NCBI GenBank assembly: GCA_900541205.1
Contig: UQIV01000019.1
Span: 1-48,464 of the forward strand
Reading direction: 5' to 3'
DNA length: 48,464 bases
Source: an uncultured Collinsella sp.
GTDB lineage: Bacteria; Actinomycetota; Coriobacteriia; Coriobacteriales; Coriobacteriaceae
The position numbers and the translations under genes are program-made. This document shows positions 42,671 through 48,464 of this stretch, piece by piece (within the stretch, counting starts at the first letter, position 1; every line of letters starts with the position of its first letter). Below the pieces are notes generated by a model, which was not told the origin of the DNA, made no database searches, and saw only the letters and a program-made list of their open reading frames with translations.

Positions 42671-43534
42671 ATGTTCGGGTATATCTATAAGAAAGATGCC
42701 GCTGCTATCGCGGCCATCCTGGCCTTTTGTCTGCTCGTTGGGTCGTTTTTCGATTACCAGATTTCGAGTGCGCTGTTCAACTCGTCCAGCTTGTTCGGCC
42801 GCTTTATCGAGGCGGCCGGCGAGCTGCCGTTCGAGCTGACGGCGAGCATCGCGGGCGTTATGCTCGTGCGCGCGGTGCGTCCCGACTCCAGGGGGAGCAA
42901 ATGGCTCGCCGTGCTCGGCATCCTCGTCAACGTTGGCCTGGCCGGCTACGAGATTATCGGATCGCTGCGCGTCGGCGGCAAGCTCATCGCGGTTCAGTTG
43001 GTGCTGACGTTTGTGCTGGTCATCGTCGCCAACCTTATCGTCTATCGCCTCACGCGCACGACCGAGCCCGACGAGCTCACACGCTGGGCGTTGATGGTGC
43101 TGGCCGTGTGGATCGCCCAGGCCATCATCCTCAACGCGATCGTTAAGCCTTTGTGGTCGCGCCCGCGCATGCGCGTGATCGAGGTCACGCCGGGGCTCAA
43201 TTTTCAGCCGTGGTGGGTAATCGGCAATCCCGACAAGTGGGCCTATATCGCGGCCGGCGTGATCAAGGACGGGTTCAAGTCGTTTGCGAGCGGACACACG
43301 GCGCACGCGGCTATTGGCCTTATGCTCGCCGGGCTTCCCACGGTGGCCTTTAAGGAAAAGCCGTCGCGCCGCCGCGTGGTCTTTTGGACGGCGGCTGTGG
43401 TCGCGGCGCTCGTCGCCTTTGGCCGCATCGTGATCGGTGCGCACTTTTTGAGTGACGTGAGCTGCGGTTTTGCCCTGGTACTGGCGCTTGAATGCCTTGC
43501 CGCGCGCATTGCCTATCCCAACGGCGTACAATAG
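42671..43534 (+). CDS. PAP2-family membrane phosphatase
   Basis: A 287-residue protein with about six membrane segments and the lipid-phosphate phosphatase motifs: K-x6-RP in KPLWSRPRMRV, SGH in SFASGHTAHAAIG, and the final catalytic His in RIVIGAHFLSDVSCG. It could dephosphorylate undecaprenyl pyrophosphate, phosphatidate or a similar lipid. AAAGGAAAGC before ATG 42671 supports the start; a start from 42614 would overlap mfd. It follows mfd by 56 bp. Confidence 0.86.
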   Translation: MFGYIYKKDAAAIAAILAFCLLVGSFFDYQISSALFNSSSLFGRFIEAAGELPFELTASIAGVMLVRAVRPDSRGSKWLAVLGILVNVGLAGYEIIGSLRVGGKLIAVQLVLTFVLVIVANLIVYRLTRTTEPDELTRWALMVLAVWIAQAIILNAIVKPLWSRPRMRVIEVTPGLNFQPWWVIGNPDKWAYIAAGVIKDGFKSFASGHTAHAAIGLMLAGLPTVAFKEKPSRRRVVFWTAAVVAALVAFGRIVIGAHFLSDVSCGFALVLALECLAARIAYPNGVQ

Positions 43535-43579
43535 CCCCGTTTGAATCATCTGGCCGATACCCGGTAAGAGAGGATTGCC

Positions 43580-44605
43580 ATGCTCGCGTTCAACAACGAT
43601 TATTCCCACGGCGCACACCCGGCGGTGTTGCAGGCGCTTGTCGACACCAATATGGAGCCGCAGCCCGGCTATGGTACCGATGCGCACACCGAGCGTGCCA
43701 AGCAGCTTATCCGCGAGGCCTGTCAGGCCCCCGATGCCGACGTGTTTTTTCTGGTGGGCGGCACGCAGGCCAACGCGACGGTGATCGACATGCTGCTCGC
43801 GCCCTACGAGGGCGTCGTTGCTGCCGAGACTGGCCACGTCGCCTGCCACGAGGCAGGCGCCATCGAGTTTGGCAGCCACAAGGTGCTCACCATCCCCGGT
43901 TACGAGGGCAAGATGCACGCCGAGGACCTCGAGAACTATATCCAGGTGTTCTATGAAAACGAGAGCTACGAGCACACGGTGTTCCCGGGCGCCGTGTACG
44001 TGAGCCTATCGACTGAGTACGGCACGCTGTACTCCAAGGCCGAGCTCGCGGCGATTCACGCGGTGTGCCAGAAGCGCGAGATTCCGCTGTTTGTGGACGG
44101 TGCTCGCCTGGCCTATGCACTGGCGGCCGATGAGTGCGATATCACCCTGCCCGAGCTGGCGCAGCTGTGCGACGTGTTCTACATCGGCGGCACCAAGTGC
44201 GGCGCGCTCTGCGGCGAGGCCGTGGTGTTCTGCGGCATGCACGCCCCGGCGCACCCCATTCCGCGCATTAAGCAGCACGGCGCGCTGCTTGCCAAGGGCC
44301 GCCTGACGGGTGTGCAGTTTGAGGCGCTCTTTACCGATGGCCTGTATTTTGAGATTGGTCGCCAGGCGATCGAGACCGCTCAGGCGCTGCGCCGCGTGCT
44401 GCACGAGCGCGGCTACCAGTTCTTCTTGGAGACGCCGACCAACCAGCAGTTCGTGATTTTACCCAACGAGGACATGGCCCGCATTCGCGAGCATGCGGCG
44501 ATCGAGTACTGGGAAAAGTACGACGATACCCACACGGTGGTGCGTTTTTGCACCAGCTGGGCCACGACGCAGGAGGATATCGACGCGTTGGCGGCTGTCC
44601 TGTAG
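43580..44605 (+). CDS. ltaE: Low-specificity L-threonine aldolase
   Basis: A 341-residue PLP-dependent lyase of the beta-eliminating lyase fold. It probably splits L-threonine or L-allo-threonine to glycine and acetaldehyde. The N-terminus FNNDYSHGAHPAVLQAL, the cofactor region GGTQANATVID, DGARLAYAL, and the PLP lysine in FYIGGTKCGAL (near residue 206) are present. It is cytoplasmic. AGAGGA seven bases before ATG supports the start. A strong terminator follows. Some relatives act on related beta-hydroxy amino acids, so exact specificity is open. Confidence 0.87.
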   Translation: MLAFNNDYSHGAHPAVLQALVDTNMEPQPGYGTDAHTERAKQLIREACQAPDADVFFLVGGTQANATVIDMLLAPYEGVVAAETGHVACHEAGAIEFGSHKVLTIPGYEGKMHAEDLENYIQVFYENESYEHTVFPGAVYVSLSTEYGTLYSKAELAAIHAVCQKREIPLFVDGARLAYALAADECDITLPELAQLCDVFYIGGTKCGALCGEAVVFCGMHAPAHPIPRIKQHGALLAKGRLTGVQFEALFTDGLYFEIGRQAIETAQALRRVLHERGYQFFLETPTNQQFVILPNEDMARIREHAAIEYWEKYDDTHTVVRFCTSWATTQEDIDALAAVL

Positions 44606-44623
44606 CCTGATGTAATGACGAGG

Positions 44624-44667
44624 GGCCGCCCTGCGCCTGAGCTTGGCGCAGGGCGGCCTTTGCTTTT
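44624..44667 (+). terminator. Terminator after threonine aldolase
   Basis: Perfect 14-bp arms (44624-44637 and 44645-44658, GGCCGCCCTGCGCC and complement) are followed by TTTGCTTTT. It precedes the ribosome site of the acetyltransferase gene. Confidence 0.92.
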
Positions 44668-44683
44668 GGGGGAGAAGGATTGT

Positions 44684-45274
44684 ATGACCGAGATGTCCGA
44701 GCCGACGATCCGCCTGGCGACGCCCGATGATGCGCCGGCGTTGCTTGCCATCTATGAGCCGTATGTGCGCCAGACGGCGATTACCTGCGAATACGAGGTG
44801 CCGAGCGTTGAGGAGTTCGCCGGGCGCATCGAGCGTACGCTCAAGCGCTATCCGTATTTGGTGATGGAGCTGGACGGGCGTCCGGTGGGCTATGCCTATG
44901 TGAGCCCGCTCAACAGCCGCGAGGCATGCGACTGGTCGGTCGAGACATCGATCTACCTAGCGCGTGATGTGCGCCACGGCGGGCTGGGCCGCAAGCTGCA
45001 TGACGCGCTCAAGCAATGCCTGGTCGCGATGGGCATCACCAACATGTGCGCCCTCATCGCCGTGCCGCACGACAAGGACGACGAGTACCTGACGCACAAC
45101 AGCCAGGATTTCCATGCCCATATGGGATATCGCCTGGTGGGTGTCTTCGACCGCTGCGCCCAAAAGTTTGGTCGCTGGTACGACATGTGTTGGATGGAGC
45201 TGGTCCTAGCCGAGCGCGTTCCTAACCAACCCAAACCAACCTGGTTCCCCGACCTACCCAAACCTACCATTTAG
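44684..45274 (+). CDS. GNAT acetyltransferase, phosphinothricin-acetyltransferase-like
   Basis: A 196-residue GNAT N-acetyltransferase. It shows TIRLATPDDAPALLAIYEPYV, YVSPLNSREACDWSVETSIYLARDVRHGGLGRKLHDAL with the acetyl-CoA loop, and FHAHMGYRLVGVFDRCAQKFGRWYDM. The pattern matches the Pat/Bar (phosphinothricin, methionine sulfoximine) group, whose natural substrates are often amino-acid analogues. The last 20 or so residues (PNQPKPTWFPDLPKPTI) are a Pro/Lys/Asn repeat coded by a CCAAACC-type repeat that touches a 3' repeat, so the tail may be a recent extension. GGAGAAGGA supports ATG 44684. Confidence 0.85.
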   Translation: MTEMSEPTIRLATPDDAPALLAIYEPYVRQTAITCEYEVPSVEEFAGRIERTLKRYPYLVMELDGRPVGYAYVSPLNSREACDWSVETSIYLARDVRHGGLGRKLHDALKQCLVAMGITNMCALIAVPHDKDDEYLTHNSQDFHAHMGYRLVGVFDRCAQKFGRWYDMCWMELVLAERVPNQPKPTWFPDLPKPTI

Positions 45275-45294
45275 GGACAGGTTAATTTTGGCAG
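45259..45294. repeat. Short inverted repeat at convergent gene ends
   Basis: AACCTACC and GGCAGGTT flank TTTAGGGACAGGTTAATTTT between the convergent acetyltransferase and GntR stop codons. It may be a bidirectional hairpin or a degraded REP element. Confidence 0.4.
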
Positions 45295-45295
45295 G

Positions 45296-46018
45296 TTAGC
45301 CGATGGGCTCGGTGTATTTGGCGCGGTCGGTGCGTTGGATGCGCTTGGAGACATGGAGCGGGCGGCCGTCGGTGTCGTAGACGTAGTCGGTGATCAGGAT
45401 CAGCGCCTGCCCACGCTCGACGTTGAGCAAAAACGCCTCGTTTTGCGAGGCATAGCACACCTCAAAGGTCTTGTGCCCCTGTGCCGGCGCGCGATGGAAT
45501 TCTTGGCGCAGCGTGGCGTAGAGCGAACCGTTGATATCGCGGTCGATGAGTGCCTCAAAGCTCGGTGGTAGATAGGTGGTCTCCAGGCACAGCGGCGCAT
45601 CGTCCAGATAACGCAGGCGGACAAGTTTGACGAGCTTGCTGCCCACGGCGGCGTCAAAGAACTTAGCTATGCTGCCGGCCGCCTTGGCAAAGCCCGAGTC
45701 CACGGTGCGCGTGGTGGGCTTCATGCCCTGACCCTGGACCTGCGCCGTGTAGCTCGAAAACACCAGGTTGTTCTCGTGGAGCGCCGGCGTGTCGGCCACA
45801 AAGGCGCCGCGTCCGCGCTCGGTGCGCACCAGGCCCTCATCAACGAGCACCTTAAGGGCGTGGCGCACGGTGCTGCGCGACAGCCCCGATTCGTCCATGA
45901 GTTCCATCTCGGACGGTAGCTTGTCTTCGCGCGCGTAGACGCCGGCGGCGATGCGGTCACGCAGCATGCCCGCCAAGCGCTCGTATTGGGCCAGTCTCTT
46001 TTTAGATGAAGCGTTCAT
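45296..46018 (-). CDS. GntR-family regulator, HutC/UTRA type
   Basis: A 240-residue regulator. It has an N-terminal winged helix (DRIAAGVYAREDKLPSEMELMDESGLSRSTVRHALKVL) and a C-terminal UTRA effector domain (from about residue 85; ending VYDTDGRPLHVSKRIQRTDR). HutC/FrlR-type proteins sense small phosphorylated sugars or amino acids. It diverges from the SIS-domain gene with 205 bp between them holding TGTAT repeats. It probably controls that gene and itself, with a fructosamine phosphate as a plausible effector. The ribosome site is weak. Confidence 0.88.
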   Translation of the reverse strand: MNASSKKRLAQYERLAGMLRDRIAAGVYAREDKLPSEMELMDESGLSRSTVRHALKVLVDEGLVRTERGRGAFVADTPALHENNLVFSSYTAQVQGQGMKPTTRTVDSGFAKAAGSIAKFFDAAVGSKLVKLVRLRYLDDAPLCLETTYLPPSFEALIDRDINGSLYATLRQEFHRAPAQGHKTFEVCYASQNEAFLLNVERGQALILITDYVYDTDGRPLHVSKRIQRTDRAKYTEPIG

Positions 46019-46027
46019 GCGATCAAC

Positions 46028-46044
46028 CTGTATCTAACCTGTAT
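46028..46044. promoter_or_regulatory. GntR operator candidate 1
   Basis: CTGTATCTAACCTGTAT contains TGTAT twice, 11 bp apart, just upstream of the GntR start. It differs from the 46167 copy at only three positions. Confidence 0.55.
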
Positions 46045-46061
46045 GTGTATCTAATCAAGCA

Positions 46062-46074
46062 TGTATTCAATACA
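46062..46074. promoter_or_regulatory. TGTAT-TCA-ATACA palindrome
   Basis: A perfect 5-bp inverted repeat with a three-base spacer uses the same TGTAT word as the flanking direct repeats. Likely a third binding site in the divergent spacer. Confidence 0.5.
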
Positions 46075-46166
46075 ACAACAAAACCGCTGGTAGCAAGCTA
46101 TCGAAAACCGCATCAGCAAATTTTCTAAGACAAATATAGCATACAACTAGTCGACATAGCCAAAAC

Positions 46167-46183
46167 ATGTATGTAACTTGTAT
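46167..46183. promoter_or_regulatory. GntR operator candidate 2
   Basis: ATGTATGTAACTTGTAT has the same 11-bp spacing of TGTAT as site 1 and lies 40 bp before the SIS-domain gene. Confidence 0.55.
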
Positions 46184-46223
46184 GCCATCGAGAGCATCAA
46201 ACGAGAAGAAAGGCTGATGCACG

Positions 46224-47216
46224 ATGACTACTCAGGAACAGGTTAAGGATGTCGTCTCCCAGGTTTTGGCTGACAAGGCAGACAAGGGCGGCATCAAGCG
46301 CGTCGTGTGGATTGGCGCCGGCGGATCCAACGGCGGTAACTATCCTGCCCAGTACTTTATGGAGCACGAGGCCACGCAGGTCGTGAGCTCCAGCTACACC
46401 AGCAATGAGTTCGTGCACGCAACTCCTGCCTACGTTAACGAGAACACCCTGGCCGTCGTCGTGTCCATGCGCGGCACCAAGGAGACCATCGTCGCCGCCC
46501 AGGTCGCCAAGGACCACGGCGCCAGCACCATCGCCATCTATGTCGACGAGTCCGGCCTCACCGAGGTCTGCGACTACAAGATCCAGTATGACAGCCTGGC
46601 CGTCGACGAGTCCTGCATGGGCCGCACCAACTCTGCCGTCGTGACCATGATCGCCATGGAGCTCACGCAGCAGACCGAGGGCTATGCCGAGTACGAGACC
46701 GCTATGGCCGCTTTCGACTTGGTCGACCCGATCTACCGCAAGGCCGTCGAGTACACTCGTCCGCTCGCTGCCAAGTGGGCCGAGCAGAACGCCGACAAGC
46801 CCTGCATCAACGTGATGGCCCAGGGCCCGCTCTTTGGTGCCGCCTACGTCTTTAGCATCTGTAACGTGCAGGAGATGCTGCAGATCGACTCCTGCACCAT
46901 CAACACCTGCGACTTCTTCCACGGTCCTTTCGAGATTCTGGACAAGCGCACCTCGCTGTTCCAGCTCATCAGCGTCGGCCGCAGCCGCTGCAACGACGAG
47001 CGCGGCATCCGCTTCGTCAACCAGTACGGTGGCGAGCGCGTCTATCAGCTCGACGCCAAGGAGCTTGGCCTCAACGACATCAAGGACAGCGTGAGCGAGT
47101 ACTTCAACCACCTGATCTTCGCCCCGATCCTCAACAACGTCTACATGCGCGCGCTCTCTGCCGTCACGCACAAGGACTACATGACGCGCCGCTACATGTG
47201 GAAGCTGGACTACTAA
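46224..47216 (+). CDS. frlB: SIS-domain fructosamine-6-phosphate deglycase-like protein
   Basis: A 330-residue protein with two SIS sugar-isomerase domains. It shows VVWIGAGGSNGGNYPAQYFMEHE, VVSMRGTKETIVAAQ, INVMAQGPLFGAAYVFSICNVQEM and TCDFFHGPFEIL, matching the FrlB/GfrF group that cleaves phosphorylated Amadori products (fructoselysine or glucoselysine 6-phosphate) to glucose 6-phosphate and an amino acid. No fructosamine kinase or PTS gene is adjacent, so assignment is family-level only. The upstream GntR gene supports a catabolic role. AGAAAGG is 10 bases before ATG. The stop is two bases before the 124-bp repeat. Confidence 0.82.
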   Translation: MTTQEQVKDVVSQVLADKADKGGIKRVVWIGAGGSNGGNYPAQYFMEHEATQVVSSSYTSNEFVHATPAYVNENTLAVVVSMRGTKETIVAAQVAKDHGASTIAIYVDESGLTEVCDYKIQYDSLAVDESCMGRTNSAVVTMIAMELTQQTEGYAEYETAMAAFDLVDPIYRKAVEYTRPLAAKWAEQNADKPCINVMAQGPLFGAAYVFSICNVQEMLQIDSCTINTCDFFHGPFEILDKRTSLFQLISVGRSRCNDERGIRFVNQYGGERVYQLDAKELGLNDIKDSVSEYFNHLIFAPILNNVYMRALSAVTHKDYMTRRYMWKLDY

Positions 47217-47218
47217 GA

Positions 47219-47342
47219 GTTACGCGGTTTTACCAAACCGCGTAACGGCTCGACGCTGCGCGGACCGCATTTGGACAATCTGACGTTCAACTTCAAGGGC
47301 GCGACCAGAAGGTCAGCGCCCTTTCGTTTCACGCCACCTTGC
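47219..47342 (+). repeat. 124-bp double-hairpin repeat, copy B
   Basis: It starts two bases after the SIS gene stop with GTTACGCGGTTTTACCAAAC and ends in GGGCGCGACC-AGAA-GGTCAGCGCCC-TTTCG. It is strongly similar over its length to copy A at 4308-4431, which lies in inverse orientation but likewise directly behind a gene. The second hairpin would act as a terminator. Confidence 0.88.
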
Positions 47343-47394
47343 CTCAAATGCGGCCCGCTCGCTGACTTATGCTCAACCAGCGGTGCCTTAGACG

Positions 47395-47438
47395 TTGGGG
47401 ACGTTCTTAAATGACTAGTCATTTGGGAACGTCCCCAA
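47395..47438. repeat. Complete GGGGACGTTC palindrome
   Basis: A 44-bp palindrome centred on ACTAGT. The left arm TTGGGGACGTTCTTAAATGA and its complement differ only at two positions, which would form U-G wobbles as RNA. Copies or remnants lie at 16792 and 9589. The 334-bp gap 47217-47550 holds this, copy B and an AT-rich promoter-like stretch. Confidence 0.85.
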
Positions 47439-47550
47439 TGAGTATGTGGGGAAGCAGATTTTTCCGTTCGGCGATTTGTGTCTTGAAAAATGTATATAAC
47501 GACTATAACGTAGTATGAAACATATTGGAAACAATACCGAGGAGGCTGCG

Positions 47551-48464
47551 TTGAAGAAAAGCAATCTGGGCTATGTGCTGGTGCTGATCGCCGCGCTTAT
47601 GTGGGGCACCATCGGAATCTTTGTTAACGGAATATCGGCCCTGGGTGTTTCGTCTCAGAGCATGGCGGCCTTTCGCCTGTTGTCGGGTGCTGTCTTAATG
47701 GCTCCGGTCTTGGCATTTATGGGTTGCCAGGGAGGTGCTCGTGAGGGAAAAGCCTCGGGTCCCATGGCACTGTTCAAGGCAAGTCCTAAAGAGCTTGTTC
47801 CCTGCGCGCTTCTTGGCATTATCGGCCTCGCCACCGCTAACACGCTTTATTACGAGTGCATGGGCGAGGTGGGCATGTCCACGGCCTCGGTGCTGCTTTA
47901 CACCTCGCCGGTGTTTGGCGTCGTGCTCGGCCGCGTGCTTTATCGCGAGGACGTGACCCCCAACAAACTCGTCGCCATCGTCTTTAACATTGTGGGTTGC
48001 GTGCTCGCGGTGACGAGCGGCGACCTGTCTGGTTTCCATTTCTCGGCTTGGGGCGTCGCGTCGGGTGTGATCGCCGGACTTTGCGGTGCACTGCTGGCGG
48101 TGTTTAGCCGTATGGCTACCAAGACGCTGCATCCGCTGGCGGTGACGTTTTGGGGCTTTGTCTTTGGCGGATGCTTTATGGCGGTGCTTTCGGCTCCGTG
48201 GTCCGATGTAGCCGCGGCAATGTCCCCGCAACTCATTCTGCTGTTCGTAGGCTTTGGCTTTATTCCGACGGCTCTTGCGTACATCTTCTATATGCAGGGC
48301 CTTTCGATGGATCTTGAGACGTCGAAGGTGCCGGTCGTGGCTTCGTTTGAAACCGTGGCGACCGTTTTGGTCGGTATTGGCATCTATGCCGAGCCCGCCG
48401 GCGCGATCAAAGTCCTGGGCATCGTGCTGGTGCTCGCGTCCATCCTGATCATGAACACCGATTT
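47551..48464 (+). CDS. EamA/DMT transporter, 3' end beyond the window
   Basis: At least 304 residues are visible, starting at TTG 47551 (KKSNLGYVLVLIAALMWGTIGIF) with GAGGAGG six bases upstream. About nine to ten membrane segments and the second EamA repeat (FSAWGVASGVIAGLCGALLAVF, then TALAYIFYMQGL) are seen. It ends at the window edge within the last segment. It is a different protein from the EamA gene at 3114. Substrate unknown. Confidence 0.82.
   Translation, partial: MKKSNLGYVLVLIAALMWGTIGIFVNGISALGVSSQSMAAFRLLSGAVLMAPVLAFMGCQGGAREGKASGPMALFKASPKELVPCALLGIIGLATANTLYYECMGEVGMSTASVLLYTSPVFGVVLGRVLYREDVTPNKLVAIVFNIVGCVLAVTSGDLSGFHFSAWGVASGVIAGLCGALLAVFSRMATKTLHPLAVTFWGFVFGGCFMAVLSAPWSDVAAAMSPQLILLFVGFGFIPTALAYIFYMQGLSMDLETSKVPVVASFETVATVLVGIGIYAEPAGAIKVLGIVLVLASILIMNTD

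Overview
The window looks like chromosomal DNA of a high-GC, anaerobic gut actinomycete, most likely Collinsella or a close member of the Coriobacteriia. This is inferred from the GC-rich third codon positions, a complete arginine deiminase pathway, rubrerythrin, LytS/LytTR two-component pairs, tandem YhgE/Pip membrane proteins and the dispersed palindromic repeats. No database was searched. No phage, insertion sequence or CRISPR array is visible.

Layout. 1-274: low-complexity edge and two long hairpins. 275-4097 (minus strand): OFA-type MFS carrier, M20 amidohydrolase and an EamA exporter. 4308-4431: a 124-bp double-hairpin element that recurs inverted at 47219-47342. 4431-9437 (minus): two translationally coupled YhgE/Pip proteins. 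9677-11573 (minus): an XRE/S24-like regulator overlapping a divergent arginine deiminase paralogue. 11870-16684 (plus): YfcC/ArcD-type carrier, arcA, arcB and arcC, together the energy-yielding arginine deiminase route. 16819-17820 (minus): membrane-anchored C39-like cysteine peptidase. 18176-21036: APC amino-acid permease plus a metal-dependent amidohydrolase. 21155-29199: two LytS/LytTR sensor-regulator pairs surrounding a zinc-dependent phospholipase C-like protein, a UMF1-type MFS protein and a family 2 glycosyltransferase. 29296-30253: YfcE-like phosphoesterase, a 147-bp near-palindrome and tRNA-Asp(GTC). 30613-32679: Rrf2 regulator, a MutY-like glycosylase without an iron-sulfur motif, and rubrerythrin, an apparent oxidative-stress group. 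33110-34758: a small membrane protein and a two-gene nucleotidyltransferase/HTH pair resembling a toxin-antitoxin module. 34810-45274: rmuC, an ABC exporter, nth, mfd, a PAP2 phosphatase, threonine aldolase and a GNAT acetyltransferase. 45296-47216: divergent GntR regulator and FrlB-like SIS-domain deglycase with repeated TGTAT operator candidates. 47551 to the end: an EamA transporter cut by the window edge.

The most interesting unit is the divergent arginine locus. One deiminase (ArcA2) keeps the canonical catalytic and C-terminal arginine residues. The other (ArcA1) keeps the catalytic residues but has Phe where the substrate-carboxylate arginine is expected. It is co-transcribed with an S24-fold regulator that lacks the Ser-Lys cleavage dyad. 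A perfect palindrome lies between the two transcription units. The second theme is structured non-coding DNA: at least four kinds of long palindromic element sit on, or within a few bases of, stop codons.
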